Below are positions 16,376 through 25,488 of a stretch of 64,000 nt of DNA, in pieces. The stretch is from Granulosicoccus sp045110515 (GTDB lineage: Bacteria > Pseudomonadota > Gammaproteobacteria > Granulosicoccales > Granulosicoccaceae). Under the pieces are notes generated by a model. The model did not search any database, was not told the origin of the DNA, and worked only from the letters and a program-made list of their open reading frames with translations. Numbering within the stretch: the stretch's first letter is position 1; every line of letters starts with the position of its first letter. The stretch spans positions 1 through 64,000 of the forward strand of contig JBGCGD010000017.1 of assembly GCA_045110515.1 (NCBI GenBank), in the 5' to 3' direction. The position numbers and the translations under genes were made by a program.

Positions 16376-17800
16376 TTAGAGGTTGGCCAGAATCCCGTTA
16401 ACACTCTCCTTGGCATCGCCAAAGAGCATGCGCGTATTTTCCTTAAAGAACAGCGGATTTTCTACGCCAGCATAGCCTGTTGCCATAGAGCGCTTTGAAA
16501 CGATAACGGTCTTTGCATTCCAAACCTCAAGTACTGGCATACCGGCAATTGGGCTATTAGGATTGTCCAGTGCCGATGGATTAACGATATCGTTAGCGCC
16601 AATGACAATCACAACATCAGTATCGGATAGGTCCTCGTTGATTTCATCCATCTCGAGTACCAAGTCGTAAGGCACATTCGCTTCTGCCAACAACACATTC
16701 ATATGCCCGGGCATCCGTCCTGCAACAGGATGAATGGCAAATCGAACGTTGATGCCTGCTTTTTTGAGTTGGGTTGTCAGTTCTGAGACCGGGTGTTGTG
16801 CATGGGCTACTGCCATACCGTAGCCCGGGACAATAACAACCGAATCCGAATCTTTACACAAAGCAGCGACTTCATCTGCGGTGATCGCAATGGCTTCGCC
16901 TTGAGGTTCATCGGAACCGCCGTCTCCAGAACTTGGGGTTGCATCCCCCCAGCCACCCATGATGACGCTAAAGAATTTTCTATTCATAGCGCGGCACATG
17001 ATGTAGCTGAGGATGGCGCCACTGGAACCCACTAACGCACCCACAACAATCAGTAAATCATTTGACAACATAAAACCGGTTGCTGCTGCTGCCCATCCGG
17101 AGTAGCTGTTAAGCATGGAAATTACGACAGGCATATCGGCACCACCGATAGCCATAACCATATGCACGCCAAAAGCAAACGCAAGCAAAGTCATGATGAC
17201 AAGGATGAAGGTACCCCACCCCTTACCGGTTTCGACAACTCCTGCTTCCGGTGCCTGACCGATGAACAGAAACAACAAAACCAAACATATCAGGCCAATA
17301 CCCAAGTTGATCATATGCCGACCTGGCAAAATGAGAGGCTTGCTTCCCACCTTACCGCTGAGCTTCCCAAAGGCTATAACCGACCCCGTAAACGTTAAGG
17401 CACCAATCAGAATACCAAGGTAGATCTCAACATCATGGATGGTTCTTTCAGTACCAACATGATGCGCCTCCGGCGTAAGGTAACTGGCAAAACCGACCAA
17501 TACCGCAGCCAAACCAACAAAGCTATGCAGGATAGCCACCAGCTCAGGCATTTCGGTCATCTCAACTCGACGGGCCAAGTACGCACCGATAGCACCGCCG
17601 ATACCAACCATGACCAATAGAACGCCATAGTTTTGAACCCCATCGCCGATGATGGTGGCCAATACCGCGATAGCCATGCCGGCAATACCCGCTTGATTAC
17701 CGCGTCTTGCCGTTTCCTGCTTTGACAAACCAGCAAGACTTAAAATAAATAACACTGCCGCAATGATGTAAGCAGCTGTAACCATTCCACTATTCATCAT
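16376..17800 (-). CDS. pntB: NAD(P) transhydrogenase subunit beta
   Basis: Membrane and NADP(H)-binding subunit of the proton-translocating transhydrogenase, which uses proton-motive force to reduce NADP+ with NADH. Of 474 residues, about 1-260 carry eight or nine membrane helices (MEMTEMPELVAILHSFVGLA is the conserved loop) and about 290-474 form domain III, with VIVPGYGMAVAHAQ, HPVAGRMPGHMNVLLAEA, VIVIGANDIVNP and the end-region KRSMATGYAGVENPLF. It begins 1 bp after the pntA stop and converges on putA. Confidence 0.96.
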   Translation of the reverse strand: MMNSGMVTAAYIIAAVLFILSLAGLSKQETARRGNQAGIAGMAIAVLATIIGDGVQNYGVLLVMVGIGGAIGAYLARRVEMTEMPELVAILHSFVGLAAVLVGFASYLTPEAHHVGTERTIHDVEIYLGILIGALTFTGSVIAFGKLSGKVGSKPLILPGRHMINLGIGLICLVLLFLFIGQAPEAGVVETGKGWGTFILVIMTLLAFAFGVHMVMAIGGADMPVVISMLNSYSGWAAAATGFMLSNDLLIVVGALVGSSGAILSYIMCRAMNRKFFSVIMGGWGDATPSSGDGGSDEPQGEAIAITADEVAALCKDSDSVVIVPGYGMAVAHAQHPVSELTTQLKKAGINVRFAIHPVAGRMPGHMNVLLAEANVPYDLVLEMDEINEDLSDTDVVIVIGANDIVNPSALDNPNSPIAGMPVLEVWNAKTVIVSKRSMATGYAGVENPLFFKENTRMLFGDAKESVNGILANL

Positions 17801-17801
17801 T

Positions 17802-19361
17802 TTATTTCCTAAACATTTTCAGCATACGCTGAGTCACTAAAAACCCACCGGCAATATTGATACTTGCGATTAACGTCGCGACGGCTGCGAGAAAAACGAC
17901 AAATCCAGAAGAAGAAGAAATCTGCAAGAGTGCTCCCACAACGATGATGCCGCTTATCGCATTAGTCACACTCATAAGTGGCGTGTGCAATGCAGGTGTC
18001 ACGCTCCAGATGACTTGATATCCGATAAAGCAAGCCAGGACAAACACCGTAAAGTGACTCATGAAATCGGGGGGTGCGACACTTCCTACCGCTAACAGTG
18101 CTATTGCAGCCACTCCAGCGGCTATCAATGTTCCCCCCATACCGCCGGTCTTGACCTCAACCGGTGCGGCAACAGCCACAGGCTCAGGCGTAGCTGGCTT
18201 TGGAGCTGCAGACAATTTGGGCGGTGGCGGCGGCCACGTGATCTCACCTTGATTAATCACGGTAGCTCCACGTATAACTTCATCTTCCATATTGACGTTC
18301 AACTGACCGTCTTTTTCAGGAGTTAGATCAGCGAGTAAATGACGTAGGTTCGTACTGTAGAGCTGGCTGGATTGTGCAGCCATACGACTGGGCAGATCGG
18401 TGTAGCCAATCAATGTCACGCCACCGTGTTTAATAACCTCGTCGGCTTGCGTAAGCTTGCAATTGCCACCGCGTTCGGCAGCCAGATCGACAATGACACT
18501 ACCCGGTTTCATTGATTCAACCATGTCCGTGGTAATGAGCTCCGGTGCAGGGCGCCCAGGAATCAACGCAGTGGTTATGATGATATCAACCTCTTTCGCT
18601 TGCTCACGAAACAAGGCCATTTCAGCGTCGATGAATTCTTTACTCATCACTTTGGCATAACCGCCTTCGCCTGCGCCGTCTTCTTCCTCTTCAAATTCGA
18701 GCATGAGGAACTCGGCACCCATACTTTCAACCTGCTCGGCCGCCTCAGGGCGAGTGTCAAAGGCTCTGACAATAGCGCCCATACCTTTTGCTGCGCCAAT
18801 TGCTGCGAGTCCTGCAACCCCGGCTCCGATGACCAGGACCTTGGCTGGCGGTACTTTTCCAGCAGCGGTTATTTGTCCGGTAAAAAACCTGCCAAATTGA
18901 TTAGCTGCCTCAACGACAGCCCTATAACCGCCGATGTTTGCCATAGAACTCAACGCATCCATTTTCTGTGCGCGTGACATTCTTGGAACAGAATCCATTG
19001 CCAGTACGGTGACCCCTCTTGCCGCCAATGCATTCATTAATTCTTCGTTTTGAGCCGGCCAGATAAAACCGATAAGTGCAGTGCCCGATTTTAGAAATTC
19101 AACCTCATTTCCAACGCTTGCGTCTATTTGCGGCGCCCTGACTTTTAAGATGACATCGGCCTGACTGTATACAGACGCGGCATCAGGAAGTACTTCGACA
19201 TCCGCGGCACGGTACAAATCATCTGAGATATTGGCAGCTTCTCCAGCGCCACTTTCGATACACAGAGTGTGTCCAAGTTTGATAACGTGCGCCGCCGTTT
19301 CCGGCGTCATTGCGACACGTTTCTCACCTGCGAACGTCTCTTTGGGAACTCCAATCAGCAC
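17802..19361 (-). CDS. pntA: NAD(P) transhydrogenase subunit alpha
   Basis: NAD(H)-binding domain I fused to the first membrane helices, as in E. coli PntA; 519 residues from the start chosen here. Signatures are GVPKETFAGEKRVAMTP, the Rossmann loop VLVIGAGVAGLAAIGAAKGMG and the conserved DLAAERGGNC. An Ala/Pro-rich linker at about 385-420 leads to C-terminal helices. The frame opens at a TTG at 19373, but that TTG is part of a strong GGAGG (19367-19371). The GTG at 19361, 5 bp beyond it, gives MLIGVPKE, matching the family N-terminus. Followed at once by pntB. Confidence 0.95.
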   Translation of the reverse strand: MLIGVPKETFAGEKRVAMTPETAAHVIKLGHTLCIESGAGEAANISDDLYRAADVEVLPDAASVYSQADVILKVRAPQIDASVGNEVEFLKSGTALIGFIWPAQNEELMNALAARGVTVLAMDSVPRMSRAQKMDALSSMANIGGYRAVVEAANQFGRFFTGQITAAGKVPPAKVLVIGAGVAGLAAIGAAKGMGAIVRAFDTRPEAAEQVESMGAEFLMLEFEEEEDGAGEGGYAKVMSKEFIDAEMALFREQAKEVDIIITTALIPGRPAPELITTDMVESMKPGSVIVDLAAERGGNCKLTQADEVIKHGGVTLIGYTDLPSRMAAQSSQLYSTNLRHLLADLTPEKDGQLNVNMEDEVIRGATVINQGEITWPPPPPKLSAAPKPATPEPVAVAAPVEVKTGGMGGTLIAAGVAAIALLAVGSVAPPDFMSHFTVFVLACFIGYQVIWSVTPALHTPLMSVTNAISGIIVVGALLQISSSSGFVVFLAAVATLIASINIAGGFLVTQRMLKMFRK

Positions 19362-19365
19362 AATT

Positions 19366-19371
19366 GCCTCC
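19366..19371 (-). promoter_or_regulatory. Ribosome-binding site deciding the pntA start
   Basis: GGAGGC on the minus strand, ending 4 bp before the GTG at 19361. It lies inside the longer frame that would start at 19373, arguing for the shorter protein. Confidence 0.65.
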
Positions 19372-19527
19372 AATTAACAACTAATTTTTCGATTCATAAG
19401 CCCGCCGCAAAACGGGATCACCGTATTAACGCGAAAACTCAGCATTACCTTTTATACTGCACAAGATCCTGGATGCCCATAAATACTTAGTATAAGAGCC
19501 CCACTTGGGCGCCTCATCACTGCGTAC

Positions 19528-20505
19528 TTAGGAGCGACGCACATATTTGGCGGCACTGGCTGCTACTTCATTCAGCGGAGCAGGTTTTAGCCCCAATGAC
19601 TTAAGGATGTCATTCGCACCCCGATGCAGCAACATTTCCGCAACCTTGACACCTAAGTCAACAGCCTCATTTATATGTGCTCTGGCGTCTGCTGTTATCA
19701 CTGACTTTCCATCCGTGCTAGCCACCAAGCCCCTTAGCCAAATCTGTTCACCTTCCAGTTCCGAAAATGCCGCTATGGGCACCTGGCATCCACCATCCAA
19801 TCTTGCACTTAACGCTCTTTCAGCCATGACACGATAACTGGTTTCCTGATGATGCAGCTTATCCATTAATGCAATGGTGTCCTCGTCATCAATACGGGTT
19901 TCTATTCCCACGATACCTTGCCCGGCTGCAGGCAGACTTTGCTGAACCGTCAACTCGGACGCAATTCTGTCCTGCATCCCTAGACGTATAAGCCCTGCCG
20001 CGGCGAGGACAATGGCGTCGTATTCTCCGTCGTCCAATTTACGTAATCGCGTGTTCACATTGCCACGCAAGTTGTGCACTTCCAAGTGCGGGTACGCCGC
20101 CAGAACCTGCGCCTGTCGACGCAAACTGCAGGTTCCGACGATACCACGCTCGGGCAATGATGCCAGGTCTTGAAAATTGTTAGACACAAACGCGTCGTGT
20201 GGATTCTCGCGTTCCAGGATGTGCACAACCTGAAGACCTTCAGGAACTACCGCGGGGACGTCTTTGATCGAGTGCACTGCAATATGGGCAACGCCGTCCA
20301 GAATTGCCGTCTCTAATTCTTTAACAAACAGCCCCTTGCCACCAATTTTGGCCAGCGGGCTATCGAGTAGCTGATCACCTCTCGTCGTCATCGTAATCAG
20401 TTCTACCTTGACACCCAGATCCAAGGCGTCGACACGCGCCTGAACGTCTTCAGCCTGCCAAAGTGCCAGCGGGCTATTACGCGTCGCAATTTTTAATGTG
20501 TTCAT
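19528..20505 (-). CDS. hemC: Porphobilinogen deaminase (hydroxymethylbilane synthase)
   Basis: Condenses four porphobilinogen units into hydroxymethylbilane in tetrapyrrole synthesis. The 325-residue protein has KIATRNSPLALWQA at the N-terminus, the active-site HSIKDVP loop, GTCSLRRQAQ, NLRGNVNTRL and cofactor-binding Cys240 in LDGGCQVPIAAF. Size and motifs are ordinary. hemD, often next to hemC, is not here; downstream, after 166 bp, is pntAB in the same direction. Confidence 0.96.
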   Translation of the reverse strand: MNTLKIATRNSPLALWQAEDVQARVDALDLGVKVELITMTTRGDQLLDSPLAKIGGKGLFVKELETAILDGVAHIAVHSIKDVPAVVPEGLQVVHILERENPHDAFVSNNFQDLASLPERGIVGTCSLRRQAQVLAAYPHLEVHNLRGNVNTRLRKLDDGEYDAIVLAAAGLIRLGMQDRIASELTVQQSLPAAGQGIVGIETRIDDEDTIALMDKLHHQETSYRVMAERALSARLDGGCQVPIAAFSELEGEQIWLRGLVASTDGKSVITADARAHINEAVDLGVKVAEMLLHRGANDILKSLGLKPAPLNEVAASAAKYVRRS

Positions 20506-20899
20506 TTAGATCGCTTTAAAAAGAAATGTAAACGTCAAATGCCATTAGGGGGAAGTTTGGACCGTGTTCAATGACAGAGAAGCCTAATACCCAGTCGTGC
20601 AAGGATAATACGTTTTTGCGTGAAGTAGACTCACAGGGGTGTGACGATGCCGACTTGATCACCCTGAGTCCGCACTAAATGGCAGATAAACTCTGTTATC
20701 GCCCCGAGTATTCCCAGCCCCTGTCTGCCAGGATTCGCGAGTCAGCGTTGCAAATCACTGCAATAGTCCGTCTAGAATGGCGTATCACGCTAGCGATCTG
20801 TTGAGACTGAGCGAACTAATGGCGTACCATATGTGCTCAGGCTCAAATTTGCACTGAGCCACAGTTTTTTGACCAGAACCCTACTTTTTGGAGTGCTCG
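20506..20899. other. 394-bp intergenic region between divergent hemC and the LEA-like gene
   Basis: No frame of useful length and no tRNA or strong hairpin is seen. It must carry the hemC promoter (minus) and the promoter of the gene at 20900. It has no striking base composition. Nothing further can be supported. Confidence 0.45.
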
Positions 20900-21658
20900 A
20901 TGATCTGGATTACAACGCTATGCCTGCTGGCGGTCGCTTTATGGCTGTTTTTCAACGCTTTGAATGAACGCCGATGGGTCGAGGCGCATAGTCACGATGA
21001 AACGGTCGCTAGTGACGAGGGACTACTCCCCGGCCTGACAGCCTTAACAGGCACAGCAGCCACGGCTGGAGGTACGCCAGCTGAAGGACAGGAAACGGCC
21101 ATAACGCGCGCTGCTGCGAAATTGCAGGAAGGCGGCGGAAAGCTTGGAGAGCAGCTCAAAACTGCAAAACAGTCTGCTACTGAGTTGTATGAAAAAGCGA
21201 AAGAGCCCAATGGAGTACTGGGTGAAGACTCGCCGGTTACTCGTGCGGCTGGCAAAGCCCGTGAGCAAGCCAGCAAACTCAATCAGAAACTGGATGAGAA
21301 GATGAAGTCAGCATCTAGCCTGACAACCAGCACTGGCGAAAACGGCGATCAATCCTTCTTGCAAAAAGCTGCGGCAACCTCTGGTGATTTAACTCATAAA
21401 GTTGCTAAGAAAGTCGCTGATTCAGCTGACGGCTTAACCGGTAAAACCAATGCAACCGGTGAAGAAAGCATCATTAGCAAGGTGGCAGGTAAAGTCTCGT
21501 CAGGTATGCACGCGGTTGAGCACAAAATGGAGAAAGTTGCTGCTAGTAGAAATCCTCAGGCCTCCACCGACAACCTGCTTAACGAAGCTTCAGCTAAGGT
21601 TAGCGCTGAAGTAAATGCAGTCAACGACAAGGTTGTCGACACCACAAATAAATCGTAG
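20900..21658 (+). CDS. Membrane-anchored LEA-like repeat protein of unknown function
   Basis: A 252-residue protein with an N-terminal transmembrane helix (about 2-19, IWITTLCLLAVALWLFF). The long hydrophilic body is rich in Ala, Lys, Glu, Ser and Thr, predicted helical and poor in aromatic residues. Four degenerate copies of a motif like E-S-x-I-T-R-A-A-G-K occur near residues 65, 110, 150 and 189, about 40 residues apart. Such composition recalls LEA/apolipoprotein-like stress proteins, but I recognise no named family. The ATG at 20900 follows a GGAG; the TTG at 20888 is less likely. A strong terminator follows. Confidence 0.7.
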   Translation: MIWITTLCLLAVALWLFFNALNERRWVEAHSHDETVASDEGLLPGLTALTGTAATAGGTPAEGQETAITRAAAKLQEGGGKLGEQLKTAKQSATELYEKAKEPNGVLGEDSPVTRAAGKAREQASKLNQKLDEKMKSASSLTTSTGENGDQSFLQKAAATSGDLTHKVAKKVADSADGLTGKTNATGEESIISKVAGKVSSGMHAVEHKMEKVAASRNPQASTDNLLNEASAKVSAEVNAVNDKVVDTTNKS

Positions 21659-21687
21659 TAACGAACCCCGTAAAGCGGCGTTTAGAA

Positions 21688-21723
21688 CACAAAAAAGCCG
21701 GCTACGATGCCGGCTTTTTTGTG
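21688..21723. terminator. Strong bidirectional intrinsic terminator
   Basis: Perfect inverted repeat with 15-bp arms (CACAAAAAAGCCGGC and its complement) around the 6-base loop TACGAT. The GC-rich core GCCGGC is followed by a T-run on both strands. It serves the LEA-like gene (plus) and dgcA (minus), which converge here. Confidence 0.92.
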
Positions 21724-21751
21724 TCTGGCACTTAAAGGTGTTTGCGCTGGA

Positions 21752-22741
21752 CTAGCCCCAGAGTGCCGGTGGAGCCGGATACATATCGCTGCCTTTAAAT
21801 TCAATAGGGGCGTCGCGATCTTCGGCTAATAGTAAGGGTCCGTCCAGATCGACAAAGCCGACATCCTGCGCCAACAGAAGTGCGGGTGCCATCGCCAAGG
21901 AGCTGCCCACCATGCAGCCAACCATGATGGAAAAACCTTGCTCAATTGCAGCTTTCTTCAGCGCTAAGGCTTCGGTCAAACCACCCGTCTTGTCGAGCTT
22001 AATGTTAATGACATCGTATTTGCCTTTTAGATGTGCCAAGCTGTCTCTGTCGTGACAAGCCTCATCGGCACAGACCGGTAGAGGGCGTGCACGGCCTTCT
22101 AAAGCTGCATCATCGGATGCCGGTAATGGCTGCTCGACTAAGTCAACTCCTAACTCCAACATGACCGGAGCCAGTGCATCGTAATCGGCAGCCGACCAAC
22201 CTTCATTGGCGTCGACGATCAGACGACTCTTAGGTGCACCGGTGCGAACCGCACGCAAACGCTCAAGATCGCCCTCACCACCCAATTTAATCTTTAAGAG
22301 TGGCCTGGATGCGTTTTCAATAGCCGCCTGCTGCATCTTCTCAGGTGTATCCAACGACAGTGTGTAGGCAGTTACAACGGATGACAATGAATTCAGACCT
22401 GCCAGCTGCCACGCGGGTTTGCCCGCCAACTTGGCTTCTAGATCCCAAAACGCACAATCAACGGCATTTCGCGCGGCTCCCGGAGCTAGCGCAGTTTGCA
22501 ACTCAACTCTATCCATACCTTGAGCGAGAGCATCCGTCAGCGATTGGATCTGTTCGCAGACGGTGTCCAAAGACTCACCATACCGGGCATAGGGCACACA
22601 CTCACCCATGCCCACTACTCCGTCTTTTTCCAAGCTGACAGTAACTACGTGAGCCTCGGTTCTAGAACCACGTGAGATGGTGAACGTACCGTCCATCGCA
22701 AACGTGTCTTGGCTGACAGACAGCTTCACGCCCCCGCTCAC
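21752..22741 (-). CDS. dgcA: DgcA, N-acetyl-D-glutamate racemase (enolase superfamily)
   Basis: Enolase-superfamily epimerase, 329 residues, close to dipeptide epimerases. Visible catalytic features are the KIKLGG lysine motif (about 163-168), metal ligands in DANEGW, EQPLP and ADEACHD, and the opposite-face lysine in NIKLDKTGGL. Linked to a DUF1611 gene it matches DgcA of the D-glutamate catabolic pair, where DgcN acetylates D-Glu and DgcA racemises N-acetyl-D-Glu to the L form. The start overlaps dgcN by 4 bp. The older call, L-Ala-D/L-Glu epimerase, remains possible. Confidence 0.85.
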   Translation of the reverse strand: MSGGVKLSVSQDTFAMDGTFTISRGSRTEAHVVTVSLEKDGVVGMGECVPYARYGESLDTVCEQIQSLTDALAQGMDRVELQTALAPGAARNAVDCAFWDLEAKLAGKPAWQLAGLNSLSSVVTAYTLSLDTPEKMQQAAIENASRPLLKIKLGGEGDLERLRAVRTGAPKSRLIVDANEGWSAADYDALAPVMLELGVDLVEQPLPASDDAALEGRARPLPVCADEACHDRDSLAHLKGKYDVINIKLDKTGGLTEALALKKAAIEQGFSIMVGCMVGSSLAMAPALLLAQDVGFVDLDGPLLLAEDRDAPIEFKGSDMYPAPPALWG

Positions 22742-23733
22742 GATAGCGCGTCTACCAAACGATCAGCACCGTGGCGGAAAGGATCAACACAGGGTAACTG
22801 CATGCGATCTTCAATTTCTTTAAGCAAGGCAACAGCTTCGTCTTCGCTTAAGGCTGCTGTATTGACTGAAATTCCAACGACTTTGCAGTCAGGATTAACA
22901 AATCGAGCCAGCGTCAATGCAGTATCGCGCAATAACTCTAAGCTGGGTAATTGATAATCAGGAAGGCCGCGCATGTGATCACGCGTGGGTTCATGACATA
23001 GAACGAGCGTATCGGGGGCTCCTCCATGAACCAGAGCCAGGGTCACACCGGAGTAAGACGCATGGAACAGGCTCCCCTGCCCTTCAATAAGATCCCAGTG
23101 GTCAGCATCGTTATCGGGCGTGAGCCACTCAACGGCTCCAGCCATGAAGTCAGCCACGACTGCATCCAACGGGATCCCACCGCCTGTGATTAATATACCT
23201 GTCTGCCCTGTCGCACGGAATGTTGCTTTCATGCCTCTTTCGCGCATGGTTTTTTCCATTGCCATGGCCGTGTACATTTTTCCAACAGAGCAATCAGTAC
23301 CAACCGCAAGGCATCGCTTTCCGCTACGCTTTTTACCCGTTGCAATAGGAAAGTCTACCTGCGGAATGCGCACATCGAACAAAGACTGATTATGCTTCTC
23401 GGCTAACTCAACCAATTTGACATTGTCTGTTAAGAGATTGTGCAGACCAGAGGCGATGTCCATTCCGGAAGCCAGTGCCGTTTCGAAGACTGCGTTCCAG
23501 CTATCACTAATCTGTCCACCGCGGTTTGCGACACCCACTATAAGTGTCTTTGCCCCAGCATCGACCGCTTCCTGGATCGTCATATCCGGTAAGCCCATAT
23601 CGGCATTACAACCTTCTTGGCGAAACTGCCCCACACAATTCTCAGGACGCCAATCCTTTACGCCTTGCGCTACTTTTGCAGCCAAAGCATCGGGTGCATC
23701 GCCCAGAAACAATAGATAGGGGGTATTCAACAT
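22738..23733 (-). CDS. dgcN: DgcN, D-glutamate N-acetyltransferase (DUF1611 family)
   Basis: DUF1611-family protein, 331 residues, with a P-loop-like AVGTDCSVGKMYTAMAME near residue 142, FRATGQTGILITGGGIPLDA and the EGQGSLFHASYSGVTLALVHG block typical of the family. With dgcA overlapping downstream it forms the two-gene module described for marine bacteria growing on D-glutamate from peptidoglycan. A short stem-loop lies about 130 bp upstream (23864-23888). Confidence 0.85.
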   Translation of the reverse strand: MLNTPYLLFLGDAPDALAAKVAQGVKDWRPENCVGQFRQEGCNADMGLPDMTIQEAVDAGAKTLIVGVANRGGQISDSWNAVFETALASGMDIASGLHNLLTDNVKLVELAEKHNQSLFDVRIPQVDFPIATGKKRSGKRCLAVGTDCSVGKMYTAMAMEKTMRERGMKATFRATGQTGILITGGGIPLDAVVADFMAGAVEWLTPDNDADHWDLIEGQGSLFHASYSGVTLALVHGGAPDTLVLCHEPTRDHMRGLPDYQLPSLELLRDTALTLARFVNPDCKVVGISVNTAALSEDEAVALLKEIEDRMQLPCVDPFRHGADRLVDALS

Positions 23734-23863
23734 GACAAATCTTCCAGGATATTTAACGTAACTGTTCGGCTATTTGACGAGCAAAAGCCACGACAAACTG
23801 TTCTGTGCAGAACACTTTCGAGACGATTTTATAGCGAGAAACATGTGTACGCTGCGGCTAGAG

Positions 23864-23888
23864 TCCCATAGCTGGGGACCAGCTGGGA
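23864..23888 (-). promoter_or_regulatory. Stem-loop upstream of dgcN
   Basis: TCCCA and TGGGA flank an inner perfect pair GCTGG/CCAGC with a GGA triloop and a two-base bulge. It lies between the cytochrome gene stop (23949) and dgcN (23733). No T-run follows on the minus strand, so it may be an operator or a leader hairpin rather than a terminator. Confidence 0.35.
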
Positions 23889-23948
23889 GTTCTAATAGGC
23901 GCCAGCACGAAACCTACGCCGAATTGCCACGCCATTTCATCGGCAGCA

Positions 23949-25487
23949 TCAAAGGGTTTTGATGTATTCCAACACCGCGTTTCTCTGGTCTTTGTCTAAA
24001 TGATCCCCGAAGGTATGCCCCGAATTACTGTAGCCAGTGAGCGTTGTATCGTAGATTTCAACGGGCTTCTGCCCCATATAAACGGCGGCATCCAAAGCGT
24101 CATAACGCCAACCGATATCAGATTGGTCGTAGTTTTCAGGATCGGAGGAATCTTGTACCCGGTGTCGCCAAACCCTCGGGCGCAGTTTACTGTTGAGTAA
24201 AGTCCTGAGTGAAGGCACCGATCCATTATGCAGAAAAGGTGCAGTGGCCCATACTCCGTCCAATGGCGGTGCTACATACCCCGGGCCGGGTGCGGCCATC
24301 GACATTTCGCCGAAGAATGAGCGGTTAAACCAATCGATGTACGGTGCTCCTTCGTTTAGCGCAAAGTCCACAAGGGTGGCGTCTGTGGCAACGGTTTCTA
24401 TTGGAACAAGCCGGCTAGGGTATTCCGGGGTTTCACCGTAGGTTCCGTGGCAGCTTGAACAGTTCTGCTCGAATATCCGCTGCCCGGTTTCAGCCAAGGA
24501 GTCGTCTATCGGAAACGGCCAGCGCGGCGGATCAATATCAGCGATGAAGGCACGAATATCGGGGGCATATTCGTCGATGGCTTTCAAAGCGTCCAAGGTA
24601 TCTGTGCACAACATAGAAGCTGCCATCATGATGCGAGCGTGATCCCCTCGTCCCTCGCCCAGCCAGAACATGGCAGGCTTTTTACTCATTCGCCACCAAG
24701 GCGGTACGCTCACGGGCGGCGGGTCGCTAGGGGGCATTTTTAGCAACGGCGTATCAGACCATTCGTTGCTTGTCGCATCACGGTGAGCAATCAGCGCGAA
24801 GGTCAGATTATTGGCCGGATTCACGCCTAAGGTGTGCATTCGCGAGTACGGTGCAATTGCAGCAACTCGATCAGCATATAGTTCCCAAGATTTTGTTTCC
24901 TCCTCCCCGCGGACCAGAAATCCTGCACGCTCCACTAGGGCTGATGCATCAGCGGTAAAATCTTGAAACTCGTTACCTAGTCCGATTACCAGCTCGCCAA
25001 ACAACTGGGCGCCATGGCAAGTCAAACAATTGTTGCTGACCGTCGGCACGCCCAAGTCGTTCGTAAAAACATTAACACTAAAAGGCAAACCATCCGCCTT
25101 TTTCGTCCGGCCGGGGGCTTCAACAACGGGGGCATCACCGAGCAAGCGCCGAAATACACGCTCCGGTAAACCACAACTCACATAGGCTTCTTCGGTCAAA
25201 GCTTGATAGCCTCGCGCCTTGTCGCCTTCACGTTGTTGGGTGGCCTCAATTAAACCTGCGGTGGCATACTTCGCAAATGCCCATGTGCGTGATGGGTCTA
25301 CTTGCGCGTTGTCCAACTGATCAACTATTTGACTAATTTGCCCGACATCGGTTTTTAGTTCAGCGTCTGTTACACGCTTGTTGACGTTAACATCTGTTGG
25401 CTTCATGCCCACTGCACGTTCAGGCTCATTACCACATGAGATCAGGAACACCAACGCTAACATCAGCGCAAGTTTTAACTTCATCAT
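23949..25487 (-). CDS. RoxA-like dihaem cytochrome c lipoprotein
   Basis: Predicted exported lipoprotein (lipobox near residue 18, LVFLISCGNE), 512 residues, with two haem c sites: CLTCH near residue 152 and CSSCH near residue 342. The C-terminal region ATAPFLHNGSVPSLRTLL, GWRYDALDAAVYMG, GYSNSGHTFGDHLDKDQR and VLEYIKTL resembles the RoxA/RoxB/LatA rubber-oxygenase group and its uncharacterised relatives. Function could be an oxygenase or peroxidase on a hydrophobic substrate, or electron transfer. The stop of an AttH-like lipoprotein gene is 1 bp upstream. Confidence 0.7.
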   Translation of the reverse strand: MMKLKLALMLALVFLISCGNEPERAVGMKPTDVNVNKRVTDAELKTDVGQISQIVDQLDNAQVDPSRTWAFAKYATAGLIEATQQREGDKARGYQALTEEAYVSCGLPERVFRRLLGDAPVVEAPGRTKKADGLPFSVNVFTNDLGVPTVSNNCLTCHGAQLFGELVIGLGNEFQDFTADASALVERAGFLVRGEEETKSWELYADRVAAIAPYSRMHTLGVNPANNLTFALIAHRDATSNEWSDTPLLKMPPSDPPPVSVPPWWRMSKKPAMFWLGEGRGDHARIMMAASMLCTDTLDALKAIDEYAPDIRAFIADIDPPRWPFPIDDSLAETGQRIFEQNCSSCHGTYGETPEYPSRLVPIETVATDATLVDFALNEGAPYIDWFNRSFFGEMSMAAPGPGYVAPPLDGVWATAPFLHNGSVPSLRTLLNSKLRPRVWRHRVQDSSDPENYDQSDIGWRYDALDAAVYMGQKPVEIYDTTLTGYSNSGHTFGDHLDKDQRNAVLEYIKTL

Positions 25488-25488
25488 C

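Noticed and set aside
21752..23733. muconate cycloisomerase or o-succinylbenzoate synthase for the enolase-superfamily gene
   Set aside because: No aromatic or menaquinone genes are near, and overlap with a DUF1611 gene fits the DgcN-DgcA pair better.
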